DNA of 13,044 bases from Thermoplasmata archaeon. GTDB lineage: Archaea; Thermoplasmatota; Thermoplasmata; Lutacidiplasmatales; UBA184. The position numbers and the translations under genes were made by a program. Numbering within the stretch: position 1 is the first letter of the stretch; each line of letters starts with the position of its first letter. Positions 1-6,327 of this stretch are shown in pieces. The stretch spans positions 1 to 13,044 of the forward strand of contig JASHUS010000098.1 in NCBI GenBank assembly GCA_030039865.1, read 5' to 3'. A model generated the notes under the pieces. It saw nothing but the letters and a program-made list of their open reading frames with translations. It did no database searches and was not told the DNA's origin.

Positions 1-1
1 C

Positions 2-877
2 TTCGCGAACAACCTCGCGACCAACGGCTCCGACCGTCAGCGCGAGGAGTTCCTGCCGGCCGCGGTCCGCGGCGAAACGATCGGTGCGCTCGCGATCACC
101 GAGCCGAACGCCGGATCGGACGCCGTGTCGATCCGGACCCGGGCCGTCCGCGACGGGGACGCCTACGTGCTCGACGGTTCGAAGCAGTTCATCACGAACG
201 GCCCGGTCGCGGACGTCCTCCTCGTCTACGCGAAGACCGACCCCGGGCGGAACTCGCGAGGGATCAGCGCGTTCCTCGTGCGGCGCACGATGTCGGGGTT
301 CACCGTCGCGAAGAGCCTCGACAAGATGGGGATGCGCGGCTCGCCGACCGGCGAGCTCGCGTTCCAGGGCGTGCGGGTCCCGCTCGCGCTGCGCGTCGGC
401 GAGGAGAACGACGGCGTGCGCGTGATGATGAGCGGGCTCAACGTCGAGCGGGCGGTCCTCGCCGCGATCCCGGTCGGGATCCTCGCCGAATGCCTCGACC
501 GATCGGTCGAGTACGCCCGCCAGCGCGAGCAGTTCGGCCAGAAGATCGGGCACTTCGAGCTGGTCCAGGCCAAGATCGCCAACATGTACACGGACCTCGA
601 GGCGGCGCGCCTCCTGCTCTACCGCGCGCTCGATGCCGTCGCGTCCGACGACCGGTCCCGGCGCGCGGCGGCCGCGGCCCTCACGTTCGCGTCCGAGGCC
701 TCCACGCGCCACGCGCTCGAGGCGATCCAGATCCACGGCGGGTACGGCTACATGCGCGACCTGCCGTTCGAGCGACTCGCGCGCGACGCGAAGCTGCTCG
801 AGATCGGTGCGGGAACGTCCGAGATCCGCCGCCTGATGGTCGCCCGGGAGCTGCTCGGACCCGAGTTCGCGGGCTGA
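2..877 (+). CDS. ivd: Isovaleryl-CoA dehydrogenase-like acyl-CoA dehydrogenase (5' truncated)
   Basis: This flavoenzyme should oxidise isovaleryl-CoA to 3-methylcrotonyl-CoA in leucine breakdown, passing electrons to an electron-transfer flavoprotein. The reading frame is open from the window edge; 291 residues are present, so roughly the first 100 of about 390 are missing. The acyl-CoA dehydrogenase signature ALAITEPNAGSD lies near bases 89-124. It is followed by ITNGPVADVLLVYAKTD, LDKMGMRGSPT and REQFGQKIGHF, all very close to animal isovaleryl-CoA dehydrogenases. The usual C-terminal catalytic Glu (YEGT motif) is replaced by Ala in EIGAGTSEIRR (codon 809-811). A Glu in SGLNVERAVL (codon 446-448) sits where isovaleryl-CoA dehydrogenase carries its catalytic base, which separates it from short- and medium-chain enzymes. 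It ends at TGA 875-877. Substrate is inferred from motifs only; another branched-chain acyl-CoA is possible. Confidence 0.88.
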   Translation, partial: FANNLATNGSDRQREEFLPAAVRGETIGALAITEPNAGSDAVSIRTRAVRDGDAYVLDGSKQFITNGPVADVLLVYAKTDPGRNSRGISAFLVRRTMSGFTVAKSLDKMGMRGSPTGELAFQGVRVPLALRVGEENDGVRVMMSGLNVERAVLAAIPVGILAECLDRSVEYARQREQFGQKIGHFELVQAKIANMYTDLEAARLLLYRALDAVASDDRSRRAAAAALTFASEASTRHALEAIQIHGGYGYMRDLPFERLARDAKLLEIGAGTSEIRRLMVARELLGPEFAG

Positions 878-942
878 ATCTCCCTCGCGGTCGTCCCGGT
901 TATCCGTCCGCCGTCCGGCGGGCCGTCCGGCGCGCTCCCAAG

Positions 943-949
943 TTATATA
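943..949 (+). promoter_or_regulatory. TATA box of the coiled-coil gene
   Basis: TTATATA stands out in a GC-rich gap. Its centre is about 29 bases before the ATG at 975, so transcription should start at or within a few bases of the start codon, giving a leaderless mRNA. No Shine-Dalgarno sequence precedes the ATG. Two tandem copies of an 11-base repeat lie just upstream (910-920 and 922-932). Confidence 0.75.
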
Positions 950-974
950 CTCCGGCGCGGCCCATCGTTCCTAG

Positions 975-1712
975 ATGGCAGGTCGTCCCCCAGCGGCCGC
1001 CCAGAACGTTCCGGGGCTCCGCCTCGAGGTCCTCAAGGAGCTCCAGGCGCTCATCGACGACCGCGACGTGCGGGATCGGCTCGAGAAGAGCCCGATCGGC
1101 GAGACGAAGGGTCGCGAGCACTGGGTCCTGCATCTCCTGCTGCGCGCGCACGAGTCGGTGCAGAGCCACTTCGACGTCCTGATCAACACCGCCTACACGA
1201 ACCTCCAGGCGCACATCCAGACGGTCGAGGACCGCATCCAGCGGCTCGAGGCGCTCGAGCGCGGCCTCTCCGAGGACGTGAAGCAGCGGCTCAGCGCGCT
1301 CGAGACCGGCGTCAGCGACCGCGTCTCGCACGAGCTCTCCACGGGCATCGACGCCGCCGCCCAGCGGATCTCGACCGGGATCGGCGAGAACCTCGATGCC
1401 AAGTGGAAGCCCGTCGGGGAGTCGATCGAAGCGTTCGCCCAATCGTCGCACCAGCTGACGAAGGACCTCTCCGACACCTATCGCGTCTCGACCCAGACCC
1501 GGCTGCTCCTCAACGAGAACGCACGGCGCATCATCGACCTCGGGCGGGATATCGTCGCGCTCGAGGAGAGCCTCAAGCTCGCGCTGACCAAGGCCCTCGA
1601 GGACGGCCTCCAGCCGCTCGAAGAGCGGATCGCCGCGATCGAGAGCCGGCTCGCCTCGGCCGAGGAAGGGGCGACCGCCGAGCCCGCGGACCCACCTCCG
1701 CCCTCCCGCTGA
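975..1712 (+). CDS. Coiled-coil protein of unknown function
   Basis: I do not recognise this 245-residue protein. Residues 15-65 look like a compact helical domain with ALIDDRDVRDRLEKSPIG and a conserved-looking GREHWVLHLLLRAHES stretch. Residues 75-235 are nearly all helix with heptad-like spacing of leucine, isoleucine and valine (for example IQRLEALERGLSEDVKQRL), as in a long coiled coil. The tail is acidic and proline-rich (PADPPPPSR). There is no signal peptide or membrane segment, so it is probably cytosolic and oligomeric. The start is fixed by a TATA box about 29 bases upstream, which implies a leaderless transcript. The phosphopantoate ligase gene begins 12 bases after the stop, so the two are probably co-transcribed; that does not by itself imply a role in CoA synthesis. 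A scaffold or chromosome-associated role is possible but unsupported. Confidence 0.8.
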   Translation: MAGRPPAAAQNVPGLRLEVLKELQALIDDRDVRDRLEKSPIGETKGREHWVLHLLLRAHESVQSHFDVLINTAYTNLQAHIQTVEDRIQRLEALERGLSEDVKQRLSALETGVSDRVSHELSTGIDAAAQRISTGIGENLDAKWKPVGESIEAFAQSSHQLTKDLSDTYRVSTQTRLLLNENARRIIDLGRDIVALEESLKLALTKALEDGLQPLEERIAAIESRLASAEEGATAEPADPPPPSR

Positions 1713-1724
1713 GACCGGCCGTCG

Positions 1725-2489
1725 ATGCGCCTCTCCCGGCGACATCCGCGCTACGCGAGCCTCGTCGTCCGCGCCGAGCTCGCCGACGCGGTGCGGACCG
1801 GGCTGGTCGTGCCCGAGGGCCTCATCGCCCACGGCCGCGGCGAGGCGTTCGACTACTTCCTCGGAGAGCGCACGACGCGGAGCGCGCGGTCGGCCGAGCG
1901 CACGGCCGCCCGTTGGCTCGCGTCGGCCCGCCACCCGGTCATCAGCGTCAACGGCAATGTCGCCGCGCTCGCGGCGCGCGAGATCGCTCGACTCGCCCGG
2001 GCCCGCCCCGGGCTCGGCGTCGAGGTGAACCTCTTCCACCGGACGCCGGCGCGGGCTCGGCGCGTCGCCCGCGCGCTCCGGACCGCGGGCGTGCCGGACG
2101 TGCTCGGGGTCCGTCCCAGCGCGCGCATCCCGCGCCTCCCCTCCGATCGCGCCGCCGTCGACCGTCGAGGAATCGGGCGCGCGGACCTATGCCTCGTACC
2201 GCTCGAGGATGGGGACCGCGTCGCCGCGCTCCAGGCGCGCGGTCAGCGCGTGATCTCGATCGATCTCAATCCGCTCTCGCGCACGAGCCGTACCGCCGAC
2301 CTGCCCATCGTGGACGAGCTGCGGCGGGCGCTCGGGCACATCGCGGAGGATCTCGAGACGAACGCCGGCCGGTCGTACGCCTGGCCCCCGCCGCCGTTCG
2401 ATGCGCGGGGCGCTCTCGCCGCGTCGGTGCGCGAAATGGAGCGGCGGCTCAGCCGGGCCGCGCGGGCGTCACGGCCAGCGCGCCGCTGA
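1725..2489 (+). CDS. 4-phosphopantoate--beta-alanine ligase (archaeal phosphopantothenate synthetase)
   Basis: This is the archaeal replacement for pantothenate synthetase: it joins 4-phosphopantoate to beta-alanine using ATP, giving 4'-phosphopantothenate for coenzyme A (EC 6.3.2.36). The 254-residue product matches the Thermococcus enzyme I remember in the N-terminal HPRYASLVVR (residues 7-16), the glycine-rich GLIAHGRGEAFDYFLGERT (32-50), PVISVNGNVAAL (71-82), VEVNLFHRT (99-107), LVPLEDGDR (157-165) and SIDLNPLSRTSRTADLPIVD (178-197). Length is normal. The C-terminal 40 residues are arginine- and alanine-rich and poorly conserved. It starts 12 bases after the coiled-coil gene and has no visible Shine-Dalgarno sequence. 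Its last 41 bases overlap the 3' end of the convergent GAF gene. The partner pantoate kinase gene is not in the window. Confidence 0.95.
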   Translation: MRLSRRHPRYASLVVRAELADAVRTGLVVPEGLIAHGRGEAFDYFLGERTTRSARSAERTAARWLASARHPVISVNGNVAALAAREIARLARARPGLGVEVNLFHRTPARARRVARALRTAGVPDVLGVRPSARIPRLPSDRAAVDRRGIGRADLCLVPLEDGDRVAALQARGQRVISIDLNPLSRTSRTADLPIVDELRRALGHIAEDLETNAGRSYAWPPPPFDARGALAASVREMERRLSRAARASRPARR

Positions 2490-2934
2490 GCTTCGACGCG
2501 ACCCGTTCGAGGAACGCCTGGTCCGAGCCGTCGTACGCTCCGACCTCGTTCCCGTCGATGTCGATCTCTCCGACGACCGCGCCCGGCCCGAAGATCGGCA
2601 CGACGATCTCGGCTCGGGTCTCGAGGAAGCAGGCGAGGTACTCCGGGGACGCCCGCACGTCGTCCACGATGACGGTGCGCCCGTCCCGTGCGGCGCGGCC
2701 GCAGATGCCCTGGTCGAGCGGAATGCGGGTATGCTCGGTCGCCGCGGGACCGTCCCACGCGGCCAGGTCCAGGAACGAACCGCGCAGGGCGTACACGCCG
2801 ACCCAGCGGTAGTGCGGGAACTCACGTCGGAGATAGCGACAGACGTCCGCCAGCGTGCCCGGGCCGGCGTCCGGGCCCAGCAGCCGATCGATCTCCCGGA
2901 GCGCCGCGCTCGCGCGCGACGAGGGGATGTTCAT
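2449..2934 (-). CDS. GAF-domain protein, free-methionine-(R)-sulfoxide reductase-like
   Basis: The 161-residue protein is a single GAF domain (about residues 25-155). The closest family I recognise is fRMsr (MsrC), which reduces free methionine-R-sulfoxide. Shared features are WVGVYAL (44-50), IPLDQGICG (71-79), TVIVDDVRASPEYLAC (87-102), RAEIVVPIF (107-115) and GEIDIDG (122-128). Cys78 and Cys102 are 24 residues apart, as are E. coli Cys94 and the catalytic Cys118. The third family cysteine, ten residues before Cys78, is His68 here, so disulfide exchange may use only two cysteines. It could instead be a GAF ligand sensor. The ATG at 2934 lies 28 bases beyond the 3' end of the tRNA-Ser gene with no obvious TATA box between, so it may be read from the tRNA promoter. 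Its 3' end overlaps the convergent ligase gene by 41 bases. Confidence 0.85.
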   Translation of the reverse strand: MNIPSSRASAALREIDRLLGPDAGPGTLADVCRYLRREFPHYRWVGVYALRGSFLDLAAWDGPAATEHTRIPLDQGICGRAARDGRTVIVDDVRASPEYLACFLETRAEIVVPIFGPGAVVGEIDIDGNEVGAYDGSDQAFLERVASKLSGALAVTPARPG

Positions 2935-2962
2935 GCGACGCCCCGCGCGACCGGTGGGGAAG

Positions 2963-3080
2963 CGCCGAGGGGGAGAATTCCCGCAGGGACGGACCGGCCG
3001 TCCTCGACGTTTGAACTCCCGAGGCGTATTCCGCCACGAGCTTTCCAGACTCGCGCCGTACCGGACTGAGCCACCTCGGC
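2963..3080 (-). tRNA. tRNA-Ser(GGA) interrupted in the T-loop by an intron
   Basis: Read on the minus strand from 3080. The acceptor stem GCCGAGG (3080-3074) pairs perfectly with CCTCGGC (2970-2964), with discriminator G at 2963, as expected for serine. The D-arm contains the GG of the D-loop. The anticodon arm is CGAGT, loop CTGGAAA, GCTCG, giving anticodon GGA, which reads UCC and UCU serine codons. A long variable arm GGCG-GAATA-CGCC marks a class II tRNA. The T-stem GGGAG (3020-3016) pairs with CTCCC (2975-2971), but 40 bases lie between them instead of seven. Removing bases 3009-2977 leaves loop TTCAAAT and an 85-base tRNA. No 3' CCA is encoded. No intron is present at the usual 37/38 site. 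A standard tRNA search may miss or mis-score this gene. Confidence 0.9.
2977..3009 (-). other. Non-canonical tRNA intron at position 59/60 (33 bases)
   Basis: The insert between T-loop bases 59 and 60 contains a hairpin, GGACGG (3003-2998), loop CCGGT, CCGTCC (2992-2987). With these ends the junctions approximate the bulge-helix-bulge cut by archaeal tRNA endonuclease. The outer helix is the 5-bp T-stem. The central pairing is TTCA with GGGA (U-A, U-G, C-G and one A/G mismatch). Flanking bulges are AAC (3011-3009) and ATT (2978-2976), each cut after its second base. A short inner helix continues with G3008-C2983, U3007-G2984 and G3005-C2986. Exact ends could shift by one base, giving TTCAAAC instead of TTCAAAT. 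The fold is by hand. Confidence 0.78.
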
Positions 3081-3110
3081 ACGCCCGGTCCGAGACGAGA
3101 GGAATCGGGC

Positions 3111-3119
3111 GATAAGGTT
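3111..3119 (-). promoter_or_regulatory. TATA box (AACCTTATC) of tRNA-Ser
   Basis: On the minus strand AACCTTATC lies about 34 bases upstream of the first tRNA base (3080). Transcription starting about 26 bases downstream would leave a short 5' leader for RNase P to remove. The core CCTTATC is the same as in the box upstream of the zinc-ribbon gene. Confidence 0.6.
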
Positions 3120-3142
3120 TCCGGGAGGCGCGGGCGCGCCGG

Positions 3143-3382
3143 TCAGTCGCGCAGCGGGTACCAGTGGCAGTTCGCGCAGCCGACGCCCAGGTCCTCGCCG
3201 GGGATCATGGCGCCACAGTCCGGGCACGGCTTCGGCGACGCGACGGAGAGCGTCAGACAGTCGAAGCAGTGTCCGCCGCGTCGATCGTCGGGCAGCAGCA
3301 CGAGATCGCGGCCGCACAGGAGACAGTGGGAAAAGCGCTCGTCGGGGGCTTCGAAGGTCCGAAGGTCCGCGAACGAAAGCAT
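3143..3382 (-). CDS. Small double zinc-ribbon protein
   Basis: This 79-residue protein has eight cysteines in four CxxC pairs: C20/C23 (HCLLC), C39/C42 (HCFDC), C53/C56 (CPDC) and C69/C72 (CANC). They would make two zinc ribbons binding one zinc each. The N-terminal 18 residues are the only non-ribbon part. Such small archaeal ribbons often bind nucleic acid or protein, but I do not recognise the exact family. The ATG at 3382 sits about 29 bases below a TATA box at 3407-3415, so the mRNA is probably leaderless. The tRNA-Ser gene lies 63 bases beyond its stop on the same strand and has its own TATA box. Confidence 0.82.
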   Translation of the reverse strand: MLSFADLRTFEAPDERFSHCLLCGRDLVLLPDDRRGGHCFDCLTLSVASPKPCPDCGAMIPGEDLGVGCANCHWYPLRD

Positions 3383-3406
3383 CGCGCGGCGCCAGCCCGC
3401 GCCGGG

Positions 3407-3415
3407 TAGATAAGG
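3407..3415 (-). promoter_or_regulatory. TATA box (CCTTATCTA) of the zinc-ribbon gene
   Basis: CCTTATCTA on the minus strand is centred about 29 bases before the ATG at 3382, implying a leaderless transcript. No Shine-Dalgarno sequence is visible. A perfect 14-base palindrome (3447-3460) lies about 30 bases further upstream. Confidence 0.68.
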
Positions 3416-3446
3416 CCTCGCAGCAAGGCGGAGGCGCCGGGGTTAT

Positions 3447-3460
3447 CCGGAGCGCTCCGG
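3447..3460. repeat. Perfect 14-base palindrome CCGGAGCGCTCCGG
   Basis: The palindrome lies between the permease stop (3467) and the zinc-ribbon promoter. As RNA it could form a hairpin downstream of the exporter genes, but no T-run follows it, so termination is uncertain. As DNA it could be an operator for the zinc-ribbon gene. Palindromes of this length do arise by chance in DNA this rich in GC. Confidence 0.4.
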
Positions 3461-3466
3461 CCCGGT

Positions 3467-4213
3467 TCAGGGCTCTTTCCAGCGCGCCTTGAACGCCGCG
3501 ATGAGGAAGAGCGCCACGGTGAAGGCGAACAGGACGGACCAGTCCAGCGCGGCCCCGCTCACCGTCAGGGGCAGCAGACCGACTGAGCCCTGCACGAGCG
3601 CCGCGGCGTACGTCGTCGGCGAGAACTTGGCGGCGGTCTGCGCCCAGGCGGGCAGGGAGGTGATCGGGTAGTACACCGGCGGCAGCACGGTGAGGCTGAG
3701 CGAGATGAGCGGGCTGAACAGGTACGTCTCGCGCACGTCGCGGAAGTACGTCGCGAGCGTGAAGGCGATCGCGCTCGCGAACGCCCAGCACAGGAGGAGC
3801 ACGCCGATGAGGACCGCGACGCTGAACGGCGTCGCGAAGCCCCAGACCACGAAGAGGACGACGAAGACCCCGAGGGCGGGCAGCGAGTAGACGAGCTCGC
3901 TGAGCGCCATTCCCGAGACGTAGACCGGCGCCTCGACGGGCGACGCGACGACGACGTCCTGGAACTTGAAGTCGGTGCGGTAGTGGGTGAGGTCGGATTG
4001 GAGGCCGGTCCCGACCGACAGCATCGTCAGGACCATGCCGCCGGTGATGCCGTAGGCGATGAGCGTGCCGCGCGAGACGATGCCGATGAAGAACAGGAAC
4101 GCGAGCGGCGAGGCGAGGAGCTGCAGGATGTAGAGCGGCTGGTCGCGGATCGGAACGACCCCGTTCAGCCAGACCAGGGTGCCGAGCGAGCGCAGGCGAT
4201 TCCGCTCGCTCAC
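3467..4213 (-). CDS. ABC-2 type transporter permease
   Basis: This 248-residue membrane protein is the permease partner of the ATPase encoded just upstream, forming an ABC-2 (DrrB/NodJ-like) exporter. Six hydrophobic segments are visible at about residues 26-46, 50-70, 105-127, 131-155, 165-184 and 226-242. Between segments 5 and 6 lies the loop LPAWAQTAAKFSPTTYAAALVQ, typical of ABC-2 permeases. The start is GTG at 4213, overlapping the ATPase stop in GTGA. A GAGGTG stretch five bases before it could act as a Shine-Dalgarno site, suiting an internal operon gene. The frame stays open further upstream, but that stretch is the ATPase gene read in another frame. The substrate is unknown; drugs, lipids or polysaccharides are typical for the family. 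No substrate-binding protein is nearby, which agrees with export. Confidence 0.93.
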   Translation of the reverse strand: MSERNRLRSLGTLVWLNGVVPIRDQPLYILQLLASPLAFLFFIGIVSRGTLIAYGITGGMVLTMLSVGTGLQSDLTHYRTDFKFQDVVVASPVEAPVYVSGMALSELVYSLPALGVFVVLFVVWGFATPFSVAVLIGVLLLCWAFASAIAFTLATYFRDVRETYLFSPLISLSLTVLPPVYYPITSLPAWAQTAAKFSPTTYAAALVQGSVGLLPLTVSGAALDWSVLFAFTVALFLIAAFKARWKEP

Positions 4214-5166
4214 GCCTCCACCTCGGGCTCCTCCGGGGACTCGCTCGTCTCCTCCGACTCGATCGAGCGGCCCACGACGTCGAGGAAGATGTCCTCGAGG
4301 CTCACCGGACCGAGCGAGACGCGGATGCCGCGCTCGAGCGCCCGCCGCGCGAGCTCCCGCGCTTCTGCCTCGCGCGCGAAGACGAGATAGCCGCCCTCGA
4401 TCGCCGAAACCTGGCCGAGGCCCTCCAGTTCCTCGCGCGGATACGCGCCCTGGAGCACGACCCGGTAGGGGTAGCGCACACGGCCGCGGAGATCGGCCGG
4501 GGAGCCTTCGAGCAGCACTTGTCCTCGCTCGACGAGCGCGAGCCGCGTCGAGAGCGCCTCGGCCTCGTCGAGGTAGTGGGTCGTGAGGACGATCGTCCGG
4601 TTCTCCCGGCTCGTCCGCCGGATCGCCTCCCAGACTTCTCGCCGGGCGATCGGATCGAGCCCGGTCGTCGGCTCGTCGAGGAAGAGCACCTCCGCGTCGG
4701 AGGCGAGCACCATCGCGCACATCGCCCGCCGGCGGAGCCCGCCCGACAGGCGCGAGACCGGCCGCCGGCGGTACTCGACGAGCGAGAGCTCCTCGAGCAC
4801 GTCCCGGGTCCGTCGCTTCGCGTCCGCCGGATCGAGGCCGCGCAGCTTGAGGTAGAGGTAGACGACCTCTTCGACGTTCAGGAAATAGAGAGGGCGGGAC
4901 TCCTGGGGCACGCAGGCGATGCGGCTACGGATCTCGCGCTCCTCGCCCTCCACGCTGTGGCCGAGCACGCGCAGCGAGCCCGAGGTCGGCGCAAGCTGGG
5001 TCGAGGCGATCCGCACGAAGGTCGTCTTGCCGGCCCCGTTGCGCCCAATCAGGCCGTAGACGCGGCCGGTCGGGACGTCGAGCGAGAGATCGGCGAGCGC
5101 CGCGACCCCGGGTGGGCTCTTCGGGTAGACCTTCCGAAGGTGCCGCGCCTCGATCGCGTTCGACAT
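4210..5166 (-). CDS. ABC transporter ATP-binding protein (DrrA-like)
   Basis: The 318-residue ATPase drives the ABC-2 exporter. All nucleotide-binding motifs are intact: Walker A GRNGAGKTT (41-49), Q-loop VPQES (86-90), signature LSGG (140-143), Walker B VLFLDEP (160-166) and H-loop TTHYLDEAE (195-203). Residues 225-300 form the extra C-terminal domain common in DrrA-like ATPases, ending in VSLEDIFLDVVGR. The tail is strongly acidic (ESEETSESPEEPEVEA), so it is probably flexible. The ATG at 5166 lies about 30 bases below the TATA-like GTTATC, implying a leaderless mRNA. The stop codon overlaps the permease start by four bases, indicating translational coupling of the two subunits. Confidence 0.96.
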   Translation of the reverse strand: MSNAIEARHLRKVYPKSPPGVAALADLSLDVPTGRVYGLIGRNGAGKTTFVRIASTQLAPTSGSLRVLGHSVEGEEREIRSRIACVPQESRPLYFLNVEEVVYLYLKLRGLDPADAKRRTRDVLEELSLVEYRRRPVSRLSGGLRRRAMCAMVLASDAEVLFLDEPTTGLDPIARREVWEAIRRTSRENRTIVLTTHYLDEAEALSTRLALVERGQVLLEGSPADLRGRVRYPYRVVLQGAYPREELEGLGQVSAIEGGYLVFAREAEARELARRALERGIRVSLGPVSLEDIFLDVVGRSIESEETSESPEEPEVEA

Positions 5167-5193
5167 GAAGGGCGGCCGAGGACGAGCGGAAGT

Positions 5194-5199
5194 GATAAC
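5194..5199 (-). promoter_or_regulatory. TATA-like box (GTTATC) of the ABC exporter operon
   Basis: GTTATC on the minus strand, in context CGTTATCACTT, is centred about 30 bases before the ATG at 5166. It resembles the other TTATC-containing boxes in the window and predicts a leaderless mRNA. Confidence 0.6.
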
Positions 5200-5227
5200 G
5201 CTGTATCCGCGCGCGGCGCGCGGGGGC

Positions 5228-6295
5228 TCAGCTCAGGATCTCGGCGAGCCGACCCTCGGTCTCCCCGCGGTGGATCTCCTGCGCGATCCGGCGTCCGGTC
5301 GAGAGCGCGGGCGCGACGAGGTCGGAGTACGGGCTCCCCGAGATGAACAGGTTCGTGCCGGCGACGATCCGCGTCGAGATCTCGAAGACCTTGAACTCGA
5401 GATCCTCGGTCATGATCCCCTCGACGCAGAACGGGCCGACCATGCCTCCGAAGAGGTCGATGGAGCTCTCGACGATGCGCGCCGCGACGTCGAACGCTTT
5501 CGGAAGGAGCGACTCGCGCAGCACCACCGGCACGTTGCCCGTCACCACGAACGTGGGACGGATCCCGGCCTTGAGGAGCTCCTCCTGGGCGCCGAGCTTG
5601 TAGAGCTCGTCGATGTTGGCCTCGTCGCGGCGGTCCATCCCCAAGAGCTCGAGCGATCCATGCCCGACGCGATAGCCGCGGTCGGAGAGCGGCGAGTAGA
5701 AGAAATGCATGTAGTAGCGCGTGCCGAGGACGTACTCCTGGATCACGTAGGGGCCGGTCGGCCGGAAGTCCGCGAGCGCCTCGCGATTCTTCGCGAGGAA
5801 GAACCCCTTGCCGCCCTTCGCGCCGTAGTACTTCACGATCACCGGCCCGTCGATCTCCGACGGCTCCTCGTAGCGCTTCGGCATCGGAACGCCGGCGATA
5901 TCGAGCCAGTCGCGCTCCTTGCGTCGGTCCGACTCCCACGCGAGGACCGCGCGGTTTCCGAACACGGGCACGTCGATCTCCGCGAAGCGGTCGGCGCCCA
6001 CGTACTCGACGAACGAGCCATGGGGGACGATGATCGCCCCGTCCGAGCGGAGCCGCTCGGCGACCGAAGGAAGGTCCTTCGCGGTGGGCACGGACAGGAA
6101 CCGGTCGGGTCGAGCGAGGGGGAACGCGTCGTAGAAGCGGGGCGGCGCCCCGATGCAGAGCCCGAGGGTCGCGAACCCCTCCGTTCGCGCCCCGTGGAAG
6201 ATCTGCAGGGAAGAGTGGGAGCAGAGGGTCGCGAGCGTGGGACGCCGGCCCGCGAGGGACGCCAATCGGTCCGTCGACGCGAGCGCGACCGCCAT
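5228..6295 (-). CDS. purP: 5-formaminoimidazole-4-carboxamide ribonucleotide synthetase PurP
   Basis: PurP is the archaeal ATP- and formate-dependent ligase converting AICAR to FAICAR, the next-to-last step of purine synthesis (EC 6.3.4.23), replacing the folate-dependent PurH transformylase. The 355 residues match the family along their length: LATLCSHSSLQIFHGARTEG (21-40), the IIVPHGSFVEYVG stretch (about 88-100), PVFGNRAVLAWESDRRKE, then the ATP-grasp half with GPVIVKYYGAKGGKGFFLAK, YVIQEYVLG, and metal-site segments FCVEGIM and VFEISTRIVAGTNLF. The ATG at 6295 is 32 bases after the upstream nuclease stop. A weak A/T stretch (6321-6331) could serve as a promoter; otherwise the gene is read together with the nuclease. 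No other purine gene is nearby. Confidence 0.96.
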   Translation of the reverse strand: MAVALASTDRLASLAGRRPTLATLCSHSSLQIFHGARTEGFATLGLCIGAPPRFYDAFPLARPDRFLSVPTAKDLPSVAERLRSDGAIIVPHGSFVEYVGADRFAEIDVPVFGNRAVLAWESDRRKERDWLDIAGVPMPKRYEEPSEIDGPVIVKYYGAKGGKGFFLAKNREALADFRPTGPYVIQEYVLGTRYYMHFFYSPLSDRGYRVGHGSLELLGMDRRDEANIDELYKLGAQEELLKAGIRPTFVVTGNVPVVLRESLLPKAFDVAARIVESSIDLFGGMVGPFCVEGIMTEDLEFKVFEISTRIVAGTNLFISGSPYSDLVAPALSTGRRIAQEIHRGETEGRLAEILS

Positions 6296-6327
6296 ACGGC
6301 CCGCAGCCGGGAACCGCTCTTAGCCCT

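Noticed and set aside
900..2039. Long open frame on the minus strand (379 codons) across the coiled-coil and ligase genes
   Set aside because: It is antisense to two well-supported genes, its predicted product is low-complexity and rich in R, G, E, L and D, and stops are rare in any frame of such GC-rich DNA.
2963..3080. tRNA pseudogene with a random insertion
   Set aside because: All stems and identity bases are intact, and the insert sits at a known archaeal intron position with a bulge-helix-bulge-like fold, which a chance insertion would rarely produce.
4214..4720. Upstream in-frame extension of the permease
   Set aside because: It overlaps the ATPase gene in another frame and encodes arginine- and proline-rich nonsense; the GTGA overlap gives a clear start at 4213.
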